A stretch of DNA of 64,000 nucleotides from Streptomyces physcomitrii (GTDB lineage: Bacteria > Actinomycetota > Actinomycetes > Streptomycetales > Streptomycetaceae). Both the position numbers and the translations under genes were made by a program. Below are positions 43,995 through 53,002 of this stretch, in pieces; positions within the stretch are counted from its first letter, which is position 1; the number at the start of each line of letters is the position of its first letter. The DNA lies in contig NZ_JAAWWP010000018.1 of NCBI RefSeq assembly GCF_012273655.1, forward strand, positions 89,323 through 153,322, in the 5' to 3' direction. Under the pieces are notes generated by a model, which ran no database searches, was not told the origin of the DNA, and saw only the letters and a program-made list of their open reading frames with translations.

Positions 43995-46262
43995 GTGACG
44001 CTGCAGGAGGGCGACCCGCGCGCGGTGGGCGGGTACCGGCTGGACGGCAGGCTCGGCGCGGGCGGGATGGGCGTGGTCTACCGCGCGCGTTCGCTGTCCG
44101 GCCGGCAGGTCGCCGTGAAGGTCATCCGGCCGGAGCTGGCCGAGGACGCCGGTTTCCGCGCCCGCTTCCGCCGGGAGGTGGAGGCGGCCCGGCAGGTCAG
44201 CGGGGCCTTCACCGCGCCGGTGGTGGACGCCGACGCGGAGGCCGCCGTCCCCTGGCTCGCCACCCTCTTCGTCCCCGGCCCCTCGCTCGCCCAACACGTC
44301 GCGGAGCAAGGGCCGTTGACCGTGCCCGAGGTGCGCCGTCTCGCGCTGGGGCTGGCCGAGGCGCTGCGCGACATCCACCGGGCCGGTCTCGTGCACCGCG
44401 ATCTGAAGCCCGGCAACGTCCTGCTCGCCGGGGACGGGCCGCGGGTCATCGACTTCGGCATCGCCCGCGCCGCCGACGAGGCGCCGCTCACCAGCACCGG
44501 ACTCGTCGTCGGCACCCCGCCGTTCATGGCCCCGGAGCAGTTCCGGCACGGTGCCTCGGGACCGGCGACCGATGTCTTCTCGCTCGGCTCGGTGCTCGCC
44601 TACGCGGCCACCGGGCGGAGCCCCTTCGAGGGCGACAACGCGCACTCGGTCGGCTTCCGGGTGGTCTACGAGGAGCCGGAGCTGTCCGCCCTGCCCGCGG
44701 CCCTGCGGCCGCTGATCGACTCCTGCCTGGCCAAGGAGCCGGACCAACGGGCCACTGTGCAGGGGCTGTTGAGCACCCTGGCCGCCGAGGAACCCGGCCC
44801 GCCCGGAGCCCGGCAGACCCCCGCCCGGCCCACCGGAGCCCCGGACCCGCGCACCCCGGCGCCGCGCACTCCGGCCCCGCGCACTCCGGCGCCATCCCTC
44901 GGCGAGGCCGCACCGATCCCGCCCCTCGACGAGGCCGCGCACGTCGCGGGCCACCCCGTACCGCCCGCCGACGAGCCCGCCACCGAGCGCCCCGACAAGG
45001 ACCCCGACGAGGACCCTGCCGAGGACCCCGCGGACCGTACATCCGCCCCCGTACCGCCCCACCCGGCGACCGCCCCGGACAAGGCCGCCCCGGCCGCCCC
45101 CGCGCCACGCCCCTTGCGCCGCAAGGTCCTTGTGGCGACGGCGGCGGTGGTCGCCGTGGGGGCCGCGATCGGGTTCTCCGCGCTGGCCGGGCGGGACCGC
45201 GGCGAGGGCGGGAGCGCCGCGCCCACCGGCGGAGCCGGCACCGCGGGCCCGGCCCCGGCCGCCGTCAGCTGTCCCCGCACCGGCAGCCGCTTCGCCACCA
45301 GCGGTTCCGGTCTGCAGGCCGAGCTCTTCCAGCACTGGACCCAGGGGTACGCGACGTCCTGCCCCGGCAACGAGGTCTCCTTCACGCCGACCGGATCGGG
45401 CCAGGGCGTACGGGAGTTCGCCGAGGGCACGACCGAACTGGCCGTCACCGACGGCACGTTGCGCCCGCAGGAACGCGCCGCCTCCGCCACCCGCTGCGCC
45501 GGGGGCAGCGGCGGGAAGGAGGGCAAGGCGGTCCAACTCCCCCTGGCCACCATGCCGGTGTCGGTGATCTACCACCTGAGCGGGGTGGACTCGCTGGTCC
45601 TGGACGCGAAGATCCTCGCCGGGATCTACCGGGGCGAGATCAGCAAGTGGAACGACTCCCGGATCGCCGCGCTCAACCCCGGCGCGAAGCTGCCCGCCAC
45701 CGCGGTGAAGCCCCTCTTCAAGTCCCTGGCGTCCGGCACCAATCTGACCTTCACCCAGTACCTCGCGAAGGCCGCCGCCTACGACTGGCCAGAGGCGCCG
45801 GACACCGAGATGGCCGCGGAGGCGGGCATCGGGAAGCAGACCTCGAAGGAGCTGGCCGAGGAGGTCGCCGGGACGGAGGGCTCCCTCTCGTACGTCGAGC
45901 GGGGGCAGGAGGGGAAGGCGGCGAAGGCGGCCCTGGACACCGGCGCGGCCGATCCGGTCGCGCTCACCCCGGAGTCCGCCGCCAGGACCGTGGCGGCGGG
46001 CCGGGTCACCGGTGAGGGCGCCGACCTGGCCGTGGAGATCGACCACGGGACCAGCGCACCCGGCGCGTACCCGCTCGTGCAGCTCGGCTACGCGCTCGTC
46101 TGCGACCAGGGCAACGCCCCGGGGACGCTGCCCTCGCTGCGTTCCTTCCTCGCCTATACGACGGGCCGGGAGGCCCAGTCGGCGACGGCCGGGCTCGGCT
46201 TCGGACCGCTGCCGCCGGAGCTGGCCGAGCAGGTGCGCAAGCGGGCCCGGGACCTGGGCTGA
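43995..46262 (+). CDS. Ser/Thr protein kinase with extracellular PstS-like sensor
   Basis: The product has 755 aa with GTG behind GGGGGAGAAC. The N-terminal Hanks-type kinase (about 12-265) has the glycine loop GAGGMGVVY, Lys42, HRDLKPGN with Asp136, DFGIARA with Asp153, and APEQ. A Pro-rich linker with three RTPAP repeats (286-300) and an acidic stretch lead to one membrane helix (378-399). The outside part (400-755) is a periplasmic-binding-protein fold like PstS: VSFTPTGSGQGVREF, AVTDGTLRPQER and LAGIYRGEISKWNDSRI. It would sense phosphate or a similar anion outside and signal by phosphorylation inside. It is alone, converging on hemB. Confidence 0.92.
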   Translation: MTLQEGDPRAVGGYRLDGRLGAGGMGVVYRARSLSGRQVAVKVIRPELAEDAGFRARFRREVEAARQVSGAFTAPVVDADAEAAVPWLATLFVPGPSLAQHVAEQGPLTVPEVRRLALGLAEALRDIHRAGLVHRDLKPGNVLLAGDGPRVIDFGIARAADEAPLTSTGLVVGTPPFMAPEQFRHGASGPATDVFSLGSVLAYAATGRSPFEGDNAHSVGFRVVYEEPELSALPAALRPLIDSCLAKEPDQRATVQGLLSTLAAEEPGPPGARQTPARPTGAPDPRTPAPRTPAPRTPAPSLGEAAPIPPLDEAAHVAGHPVPPADEPATERPDKDPDEDPAEDPADRTSAPVPPHPATAPDKAAPAAPAPRPLRRKVLVATAAVVAVGAAIGFSALAGRDRGEGGSAAPTGGAGTAGPAPAAVSCPRTGSRFATSGSGLQAELFQHWTQGYATSCPGNEVSFTPTGSGQGVREFAEGTTELAVTDGTLRPQERAASATRCAGGSGGKEGKAVQLPLATMPVSVIYHLSGVDSLVLDAKILAGIYRGEISKWNDSRIAALNPGAKLPATAVKPLFKSLASGTNLTFTQYLAKAAAYDWPEAPDTEMAAEAGIGKQTSKELAEEVAGTEGSLSYVERGQEGKAAKAALDTGAADPVALTPESAARTVAAGRVTGEGADLAVEIDHGTSAPGAYPLVQLGYALVCDQGNAPGTLPSLRSFLAYTTGREAQSATAGLGFGPLPPELAEQVRKRARDLG

Positions 46263-46265
46263 GCC

Positions 46266-46302
46266 GCCGCCCGCGGGCCGCGGCCCCGCCTCCGCGGGCG
46301 GC
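46266..46302. terminator. bidirectional terminator
   Basis: An 11-bp stem (46266-46276 with 46292-46302, GCCGCCCGCGG) separates the convergent kinase gene and hemB, ending one base before the hemB stop codon. Confidence 0.75.
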
Positions 46303-47295
46303 TCACAGCCCCCGCGCGACCTCCGTCGCCCAGTAGGTGAGGATCAGGTTGGCCCCGGCCCGCTTGATGCCGGTCAGCGTCTCCAGGATCGCCTTCTCCC
46401 GCTCGATCCAGCCGCGCTCGGCGGCGGCCTCGATCATCGCGTACTCACCGGAGATCTGGTACGCGGCCAGCGGCACGTCCACCTCGGCCGCGACCTTCGC
46501 CACGATGTCGAGGTAGGGGCCCGCGGGCTTGACCATCACCAGGTCCGCGCCCTCCTGGAGGTCGAGCGCCAACTCCCTGAGCGCTTCACGGGAGTTGGGG
46601 GCGTCCTGCTGGTAGGTCTTGCGGTCGCCGCGCAGCGAGGAGGCGACCGCCTCGCGGAAGGGGCCGTAGAAGGCCGAGGAGTACTTCACGGTGTAGGCGA
46701 GGATCGCCACGTCCTCGTGGTCGGTCTGGTCCAGGGCGTCGCGGACCACGCCGACCTGGCCGTCCATCATCCCGCTCGGGCCCACCACATGGGCGCCCGC
46801 GTCGGCCTGGACCTGCGCCATCTCCGCGTACCGCTCCAGGGTGGCGTCGTTGTCCACCCGGCCCCGGTCGTCCAGGACGCCGCAGTGGCCGTGGTCGGTG
46901 AACTCGTCCAGGCACAGGTCGGACATGATGATCAGCTCGTCGCCGACCTCCGCGCGCACCTGGCGCAGCGCGACCTGGAGGATGCCGTCCGGGTCGGTGC
47001 CCGCGGTGCCGAGGGCGTCCTTCTTGGACTCCTCGGGGACCCCGTAGAGCATGATCCCGCCGACCCCGGCCTCCAGCGCCTCCACCGCGGCCTTGCGCAG
47101 GCTGTCCAGGGTGTGCTGGACCACGCCGGGCATCGAGCCGACCGGCACCGGCTCGCCGACGCCCTCGCGGACGAAGGCGGGCAGGATCAGGTCGGCCGGG
47201 TGCAACCGGGTCTCCGCGACCAGCCGGCGCATCGCCGGGGTGGTGCGCAGGCGCCGCGGCCGGGCGCCGGGGAAGGAACCGTACTTCGTCGTCAT
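46303..47295 (-). CDS. hemB: delta-aminolevulinic acid dehydratase (porphobilinogen synthase)
   Basis: The product has 330 aa. It joins two 5-aminolevulinate molecules to porphobilinogen, the step before HemC. Family motifs: LILPAFVREG, MSDLCLDEFTDHGHCG (metal-binding region), VKYSSAFYGPFREA (Schiff-base Lys in AYTVKYSS) and KPAGPYLDIV with the second active-site Lys. It is the last gene of the haem group, separated from hemD by 168 bp that contain a hairpin, so it may have its own promoter. Confidence 0.95.
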   Translation of the reverse strand: MTTKYGSFPGARPRRLRTTPAMRRLVAETRLHPADLILPAFVREGVGEPVPVGSMPGVVQHTLDSLRKAAVEALEAGVGGIMLYGVPEESKKDALGTAGTDPDGILQVALRQVRAEVGDELIIMSDLCLDEFTDHGHCGVLDDRGRVDNDATLERYAEMAQVQADAGAHVVGPSGMMDGQVGVVRDALDQTDHEDVAILAYTVKYSSAFYGPFREAVASSLRGDRKTYQQDAPNSREALRELALDLQEGADLVMVKPAGPYLDIVAKVAAEVDVPLAAYQISGEYAMIEAAAERGWIEREKAILETLTGIKRAGANLILTYWATEVARGL

Positions 47296-47416
47296 CTGCT
47301 CCGCCTCGCCATTCCTCTACGCCCGCCCCACGGGCCGTACCTCTTCACGCTACGCCCGCCCGCCGCCGGGCGAGGACCCCGGGGCCCCGCCGTCCGCGCG
47401 GCCCCGGGCGGCACAA

Positions 47417-47445
47417 GGGCCCGGACGCTTCCCGCGTCCGGGCCC
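47417..47445 (-). terminator. hairpin between hemD and hemB
   Basis: A 12-bp perfect stem GGGCCCGGACGC (47417-47428 with 47434-47445) around a 5-nt loop lies 19 bp after the hemD stop. It may terminate or attenuate the rex-hemACD message. Confidence 0.8.
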
Positions 47446-47463
47446 GCAGTGAGGTTTCCGCGC

Positions 47464-49140
47464 TCAGGTCGTCCGGCGCCGCCGGGAGCCGGGCCTGCGC
47501 TCGCTGGGCCGGGTCACCGGCTCGCCCGCGTCGAGGGCGGCCGCCCGGCGCTGGGCGCCGAACTCCGCGAGCGCCTCGGCGAGCTTGTGCACCGAGGGCT
47601 CGGGCGACATGACGTCCACCCGCAGGCCGTGCTCCTCCGCCGTCTTGGCGGTCGCCGGGCCGATACACGCGATCACGGTGACGTTGTGCGGCTTGCCCGC
47701 GATGCCGACCAGGTTGCGGACCGTGGAGGAGGAGGTGAAGAGCACCGCGTCGAAGCCGCCGCCCTTGATCGCCTCCCGGGTCTCGGCCGGCGGCGGCGAG
47801 GCGCGCACCGTGCGGTAGGCGGTGACGTCGTCGACCTCCCAGCCCAGCTCGATCAGACCGGCCACCAGGGTCTCGGTGGCGATGTCCGCGCGGGGCAGGA
47901 AGACCCGCTCGATCGGGTCGAAGACCGGGTCGTACGGCGGCCAGTCCTCCAGGAGTCCGGCGGCCGACTGCTCGCCGCTGGGCACCAGGTCGGGCTTGAC
48001 GCCGAAGGAGACGAGGGCCTTCGCGGTCTGCTCACCGACCGCGGCGACCTTGATCCCGGCGAAGGCGCGGGCGTCGAGGCCGTACTCCTCGAACTTCTCC
48101 CGGACCGCCTTCACGGCGTTGACCGAGGTGAAGGCGATCCACTCGTAGCGCCCGGTGACCAGGCCCTTGACCGCGCGCTCCATCTGCTGGGGGGTGCGCG
48201 GCGGTTCGACGGCGATGGTCGGCACCTCGTGCGGGACCGCGCCGTAGGAGACCAGCTGCTCGGAGAGCGAGGCGGCCTGCTCCTTGGTGCGCGGGACCAG
48301 GACCCGCCAGCCGAAGAGCGGCTTCGACTCGAACCAGGACAGCTGCTCGCGCTGGGCGGCCGCGCTGCGCTCGCCGACCACGGCTATCACCGGCCTGCCG
48401 CCCTCCGCCGAGGGCAGCACCTTGGCCTGCTTCAGGGTCTGGGCGAGGGTGCCGAGGGTGGCCGTCCAGGTGCGCTGGCGGGTGGTGGTGCCGCCGACCG
48501 TGACGGTCACCGGGGTGTCCGGCTTGCGCCCGGCGGAGACCAGTTCGCCCGCGGCGGCGGCCACCGAGTCCAGGGTGGCGGAGACGACGACGGTGCCGTC
48601 CGAGGCGCCCGTCTCCGTCCAGCACCGCTCGGAGGCGGTCCGCGCGTCGACGAACCGTACGTCCGCGCCCTGGGCGTCGCGCAGCGGCACACCCGCGTAG
48701 GCGGGGACGCCGACCGCGGAGGCGATGCCGGGCACCACCTCGAAGGGGATGCCCGCGGCGGAGCAGGCGAGCATCTCGCCGGCCGCGTAGGTGTCCAGGC
48801 CCGGATCGCCGGTCACCGCGCGGACCACCCGCTTGCCGCCGCGCGCGGCCTCCATGACAAGATTGGCCGCGTCCCTCGGTGCAGGGGCCTCGCCTGCTGA
48901 CGGACCGTCGACAAGCGTGAGCTGAGGCGTGTCCGTGGCCAGTTCGGTCGCCGTCACGTCCGCGCGAGCGTGGCTGCGTACCACGTCGAGCACTTCGGGC
49001 TCGGCGACCAGTACGTCCGCATGCGTCAGTGCGTCGACGGCGCGCAGGGTCAGCAGCCCTGGATCACCGGGGCCGGCACCGAGGAAGGTGACGTGCCCGG
49101 CGCCGGGGGCCGCGGGTCGGTTCGAGGTGGTGGGGCTCAA
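47464..49140 (-). CDS. hemD: bifunctional uroporphyrinogen-III methyltransferase/synthase
   Basis: The product has 558 aa in two fused enzymes. The N-terminal half (about 15-255) is an SAM-dependent uroporphyrinogen-III C-methyltransferase (FLGAGPGDPGLLTLRAVDAL and VVPGIASAVGVPAYAGVPL). The C-terminal half (about 265-530) is uroporphyrinogen-III synthase (WRVLVPRTKEQAASLSEQL, AFTSVNAV, VLFTSSSTVRNLVG). It makes uroporphyrinogen III for haem and opens the branch to sirohaem/cobalamin. Its ATG overlaps the hemC stop by 4 bp. Confidence 0.94.
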   Translation of the reverse strand: MSPTTSNRPAAPGAGHVTFLGAGPGDPGLLTLRAVDALTHADVLVAEPEVLDVVRSHARADVTATELATDTPQLTLVDGPSAGEAPAPRDAANLVMEAARGGKRVVRAVTGDPGLDTYAAGEMLACSAAGIPFEVVPGIASAVGVPAYAGVPLRDAQGADVRFVDARTASERCWTETGASDGTVVVSATLDSVAAAAGELVSAGRKPDTPVTVTVGGTTTRQRTWTATLGTLAQTLKQAKVLPSAEGGRPVIAVVGERSAAAQREQLSWFESKPLFGWRVLVPRTKEQAASLSEQLVSYGAVPHEVPTIAVEPPRTPQQMERAVKGLVTGRYEWIAFTSVNAVKAVREKFEEYGLDARAFAGIKVAAVGEQTAKALVSFGVKPDLVPSGEQSAAGLLEDWPPYDPVFDPIERVFLPRADIATETLVAGLIELGWEVDDVTAYRTVRASPPPAETREAIKGGGFDAVLFTSSSTVRNLVGIAGKPHNVTVIACIGPATAKTAEEHGLRVDVMSPEPSVHKLAEALAEFGAQRRAAALDAGEPVTRPSERRPGSRRRRTT

Positions 49141-50096
49141 TGTGCTCGCTCCCCCATCAGACCGGCCGCGCCCTTGGCAAGCATCTCGGTGGCGAGTTCG
49201 CGACCGAGCGCCAGTGCCTGGTCGTGTGTCTCGGGCACGGGACCGGTGGTGGACAGCTGCACCAGCGTCGCGCCGTCGATCGAGCCGACGACGCCCCGCA
49301 GGCGCATTTCAGTGACAATCTGCCCGTCGCCCAACAGGTCGGCCAGGGCACCCACGGGTGCGCTGCAACCGGCCTCCAGGGCGGCGAGCAGGGAACGCTC
49401 GGCCGTCACCGCGACCCGCGTGTGCGGGTCGTCGAGTTCGGCCAGTTCGGCGGCGAGGGCGACGTTCGCGGCGGCGCACTCGACGGCCAGGGCTCCCTGG
49501 CCGGGGGCGGGCAAAACCGTTTCGGGAGCGAGGAGTTCGGTGACCTCCGCCGCTCGTCCGATCCGGTTGAGACCGGCGGCGGCGAGCACGACGGCGTCGA
49601 GCTCCCCGCTGTGGACGTAGCCGATGCGGGTGTCGATGTTCCCCCGGATCGGCACGGTCTCGATCATCAGCCCGTGCTCGCGCGCGTACGCGTTCAGCTG
49701 GGCCATCCGCCGGGGCGAGCCGGTGCCCACCCGGGCGCCGTGCGGCAGCTGCCCGAAGGCGAGGCCGTCCCGGGCGATCAGCACGTCGCGCGGGTCCTCG
49801 CGGCGCGGCACCGCGGCCAGCGCGAGGGACTCGGGCTGCGTGGTCGGCAGGTCCTTCAGGGAGTGCACCGCGAAGTCGATCTCCCCGCGCAGCAGGGCCT
49901 CGCGCAGGGCGGTGACGAACACCCCGGTGCCGCCGATCTGCGCCAGGTGCTCGCGGGAGGTGTCGCCGTAGGTGGTGATCTCCACCAGCTCGACGGGCCG
50001 TCCCGTCACCTGCCGTACGGCCTCGGCGACGTGCCCGGACTGGGCCATGGCGAGCTTGCTGCGCCTGGTCCCGAGCCTCAGTGCGTTCTGGGTCAT
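49137..50096 (-). CDS. hemC: porphobilinogen deaminase (hydroxymethylbilane synthase)
   Basis: The product has 319 aa. It polymerises four porphobilinogens to hydroxymethylbilane. Motifs: LGTRRSKLAMAQS, VHSLKDLPT, RREDPRDVLIAR, VGTGSPRR and the dipyrromethane-cofactor Cys in EAGCSAPVGA. The ATG lies in an ATGA overlap with hemA, and the stop overlaps the hemD start, so hemACD are translated in a chain. Confidence 0.96.
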   Translation of the reverse strand: MTQNALRLGTRRSKLAMAQSGHVAEAVRQVTGRPVELVEITTYGDTSREHLAQIGGTGVFVTALREALLRGEIDFAVHSLKDLPTTQPESLALAAVPRREDPRDVLIARDGLAFGQLPHGARVGTGSPRRMAQLNAYAREHGLMIETVPIRGNIDTRIGYVHSGELDAVVLAAAGLNRIGRAAEVTELLAPETVLPAPGQGALAVECAAANVALAAELAELDDPHTRVAVTAERSLLAALEAGCSAPVGALADLLGDGQIVTEMRLRGVVGSIDGATLVQLSTTGPVPETHDQALALGRELATEMLAKGAAGLMGERAH

Positions 50097-51460
50097 GAGC
50101 GGCCTCGGTTCGTGGAGGGTTCGGTCCGGTCGGCCCCGCCCGCCCGCGAGACGGAGGCCACCGTCTCCGGGTCCAGGTCGAAGAGCGTGCGCAGGGCGTC
50201 GGCGTAACCGGCCCCGCCGGGTTCGGCGGCGAGCTGTTTGACCCGCACGGTGGGGGCGTGGAGGAGCTTGTCCACCACGCGTCGGACGGTCTGGGTGATC
50301 TCGCCGCGCTCCTTCTCGTCGAGACCGGGCAGCCGTCCTTCGAGGCGGGCGATCTCCCCGGAGACCACCCCGGCGGCCATGGTGCGCAGGGCGACCACGG
50401 TCGGGGTGATCACGGCGGCGCGCTGGGCGGCGCCGAAGGCGGTGACCTCGTCGGCGACGATCGCGCGCACCTGGTCGACGTCGGCGGCCATCGGGGCGTC
50501 CGCGCTGGCCTCGGCGAGCGACTCGATGTCGACCAGGCGGACCCCGTCGAGGCGGTGCGCGGCGGCGTCGATGTCCCGGGGCATCGCGAGGTCGAGCAGG
50601 GCGAGCGGCGCCTCGCGCCCGGCCAGCGCCGCCTCGACGTCCTGGCCGGTGAGCACCAGACCGGTGGCCCCGGTGCAGGAGAGGGCGAGGTCGGCGCGGG
50701 CCAGCTCGGCCGGGACCCGCTCCATCGGCACCGCGCGGGCGACGGCCCCCGCGGTGTCGCTGCCGGGCTCGGTGAGGATCCGGGCGAGCCGCTCGGCGCG
50801 CTCCAGGGTGCGGTTGGCGATGACGATCTCGCCCGCGCCCGCGCGCGCCAGGGTGGCGGCCGAGAGCGCGGACATCGAGCCCGCGCCGATCACCAGGACC
50901 CGCTTGCCCGCGGCCCATTCGGTCACCGGGCGGCCCTCGGCGAGCTGCCCGAGCCCGAAAGTGACCAGGGACTGCCCGGCCCGGTCGATACCGGTCTCGC
51001 TGTGGGCGCGCTTGCCGACCCGGAGGGCCTGCTGGAAGAGGTCGTTGAGCAGCCGGCCCGCGGTGTGCAGGCTCTGCCCGGTGGCGAGCGCGTCCTTGAT
51101 CTGGCCGAGGATCTGACCCTCGCCGACCACCATCGAGTCCAGCCCGCAGGCCACCGAGAACAGGTGGTGCACGGCCCGGTCCTCGTAGTGCACGTAGAGG
51201 TACGGGGTCAGCTCCTCCAGGCCCACTTGGCTGTGCTGGGAGAGCAGGGTGGACAGCTCGGCGACGCCCGCGTGGAACTTGTCCACGTCCGCGTACAGCT
51301 CGACCCGGTTGCAGGTGGCGAGCACCGCGGCCTCGGCGGCGGGCTCGGCGGCCACCGTGTCGGTGAGCAGCTTGGCCTGGGCGTCGCCGCCGAGGGCGGC
51401 CCGCTCCAGGACGCTGACCGGGGCGCTGCGGTGGCTGAGGCCGACGACGAGGAGACTCAT
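50093..51460 (-). CDS. hemA: glutamyl-tRNA reductase
   Basis: The product has 455 aa. It reduces glutamyl-tRNA-Glu to glutamate-1-semialdehyde with NADPH, the committed step of C5-pathway haem synthesis. Motifs: SHRSAPVSVLERAAL, the active-site Cys in VLATCNRVELY, the NADPH loop VIGAGSMSALSA, and EGQILGQIKDAL. Its ATG overlaps the rex stop by 4 bp. It is controlled with rex by the redox operator upstream. Confidence 0.96.
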   Translation of the reverse strand: MSLLVVGLSHRSAPVSVLERAALGGDAQAKLLTDTVAAEPAAEAAVLATCNRVELYADVDKFHAGVAELSTLLSQHSQVGLEELTPYLYVHYEDRAVHHLFSVACGLDSMVVGEGQILGQIKDALATGQSLHTAGRLLNDLFQQALRVGKRAHSETGIDRAGQSLVTFGLGQLAEGRPVTEWAAGKRVLVIGAGSMSALSAATLARAGAGEIVIANRTLERAERLARILTEPGSDTAGAVARAVPMERVPAELARADLALSCTGATGLVLTGQDVEAALAGREAPLALLDLAMPRDIDAAAHRLDGVRLVDIESLAEASADAPMAADVDQVRAIVADEVTAFGAAQRAAVITPTVVALRTMAAGVVSGEIARLEGRLPGLDEKERGEITQTVRRVVDKLLHAPTVRVKQLAAEPGGAGYADALRTLFDLDPETVASVSRAGGADRTEPSTNRGRS

Positions 51461-52215
51461 GCCGGCATCACGGCGGGCAGGTCCCCGTCAGGTCCTTTGC
51501 GGTCGCTCTTGGTGGCGGGCGGCGGCGGCAGGCGGTCCTCGGCGGCCTCGCCCTCACCGGCCTTGCGCTGCTCGTGGAAGGCGAGGATCTGCAGCTCGAT
51601 GGAGAGGTCGACCTTGCGTACGTCGACGCCCTCGGGCACCGAGAGCACGGTCGGCGCGAAGTTCAGGATGGAGGTGATCCCGGCGGCGACCAGACGGTCG
51701 CAGACCTGCTGGGCGGCGCCCGCCGGGGTCGCGATGACCCCGATGGAGACGCCGTTGTCGTCGATGATCCGCTCCAGCTCGTCGGTGTGCTGCACGGAGA
51801 TCCCGGCCACCGGCTTGCCCGCCATCGCCGGGTCGGCGTCGATCAGCGCCGCCACCCGGAAGCCGCGGGAGGCGAACCCTCCGTAATTGGCCAGTGCCGC
51901 ACCGAGGTTGCCGATGCCGACGATGACGACCGGCCAGTCCTGGGTGAGGCCCAGCTCGCGGGAGATCTGGTAGACGAGGTACTCGACGTCGTAGCCGACA
52001 CCGCGGGTTCCGTACGAACCGAGGTAGGAGAAGTCCTTGCGCAGCTTGGCGGAGTTGACGCCCGCCGCGGCCGCGAGTTCCTCGGAGGAGACCGTGGGCA
52101 CCGAGCGCTCGGACAGAGCGGTCAGGGCCCGCAGATACAGCGGAAGCCTGGCGACAGTGGCCTCGGGAATCCCTCGGCTACGGGTCGCCGGTCGGTGAGT
52201 TCGGCCAGTTGCCAC
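51457..52215 (-). CDS. rex: redox-sensing transcriptional repressor Rex
   Basis: The product has 252 aa with GTG behind GCAGGAGCACC. An N-terminal winged helix (about 15-85, including RKDFSYLGSYGTRGVGYDV) is followed by a Rossmann domain with GIGNLGAALANYGGF that binds NADH/NAD+. High NADH releases Rex from its operators. It autoregulates the rex-hemACD operon through a site in the promoter just upstream, as known in S. coelicolor. Confidence 0.97.
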   Translation of the reverse strand: MATGRTHRPATRSRGIPEATVARLPLYLRALTALSERSVPTVSSEELAAAAGVNSAKLRKDFSYLGSYGTRGVGYDVEYLVYQISRELGLTQDWPVVIVGIGNLGAALANYGGFASRGFRVAALIDADPAMAGKPVAGISVQHTDELERIIDDNGVSIGVIATPAGAAQQVCDRLVAAGITSILNFAPTVLSVPEGVDVRKVDLSIELQILAFHEQRKAGEGEAAEDRLPPPPATKSDRKGPDGDLPAVMPA

Positions 52216-52280
52216 GGTGCTCCTGCGGGTAGAGCGGGGCTGTGGGCGGTCGCACGTCCCGCGGCCGCCCCATCGACAGC

Positions 52281-52309
52281 AGGCTATGTCTTTGTGAACG
52301 CGTGCACAA
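52281..52309 (-). promoter_or_regulatory. rex promoter with Rex operator in place
   Basis: The Rex box TTGTGAACGCGTGCACAA occupies 52292-52309. On the minus strand it contains the -35 TTGTGC (52304-52309), followed by a 17-bp spacer and the -10 TAGCCT (52281-52286). Bound Rex would cover the -35 box and the spacer. Confidence 0.88.
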
Positions 52310-52335
52310 AGATTGTGTCCGATTTGCCCGGGCAA

Positions 52336-52351
52336 CGTGATAGGGCTCACG
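52336..52351. promoter_or_regulatory. CGTGA-N6-TCACG palindrome (Crp/FNR-like)
   Basis: The sequence CGTGATAGGGCTCACG has 5-bp perfect arms around six bases, close to the Crp half-sites GTGA/TCAC. It lies 27 bp upstream of the Rex box with respect to transcription, where an activator could act. Confidence 0.45.
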
Positions 52352-52545
52352 CGGCCCCGCCACCTGCCACGACAGCCGTGGCAACCGGCTCTTTCTCGCC
52401 CGTCGATGGGGGTCACGAACAGGACACGCTCCTCGCCGGTCCCCGTCCCCGGAGGCCCAACAGCCCCAGATGCTACGGGACTTGCGGGCTGTTTTCCGCC
52501 AGTGCGCAGACATCCGAACGGGCGCGACGGCGGCGGCCGCAGCAC

Positions 52546-52824
52546 TCAGGAGGTGAGCGCCCTGCGCAGCCGGTCCGGGTTCACTCGCCAGAAGTCGTGC
52601 TGGGCGCCGTCCACCAGCACGACCGGGATCTGCTCCCAGTACGTCCGGTACAACTCCTCGTCCTCGGTGATGTCCCGCTGCTCCCAGCTGCTGCCCAGCT
52701 CCGCGCAGACCGCCTCGACCACCCGCTGCGCGTCGTCGCAGAGGTGGCAGCCGGGCTTGCGGATCAGGGTCACGACCCGGTCCTCGGGCCGCTTCTTCTC
52801 GGTACGCCGGAACAGAGGGCTCAT
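52546..52824 (-). CDS. glutaredoxin-like family protein
   Basis: The product has 92 aa; an ATG three codons upstream (52833) is an alternative start. It is a thioredoxin-fold DUF836/glutaredoxin-like protein: VVTLIRKPGCHLCDDAQRVV with a CxxC redox pair, then the cis-Pro in EQIPVVLVDG. It lies upstream of rex on the same strand and may contribute to redox balance. The 330-bp gap with its own Rex-controlled promoter separates their transcription. Confidence 0.88.
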   Translation of the reverse strand: MSPLFRRTEKKRPEDRVVTLIRKPGCHLCDDAQRVVEAVCAELGSSWEQRDITEDEELYRTYWEQIPVVLVDGAQHDFWRVNPDRLRRALTS

Positions 52825-53002
52825 GCCTGCCATTCTCGCCCCACCGGACCCCTGCCCGGCCAACTGCGCACCCGGCGGTCCCACAACCTCCGCGCGGGGC
52901 ACGCGGACCCCTCACGGTCCGGCGCCTCCGCCCTGCCCGCGGCCGGTTCACGCCCCTGTCGGGGAGAGTTCACAGCCTCGCAGCTCAGCGACTTAGGAGC
53001 CG

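Noticed and set aside
43632..46046. An 804-codon minus-strand frame opposite the kinase
   Set aside because: It is an antisense shadow with no motif, while the plus strand carries a complete kinase and PstS-like domain.
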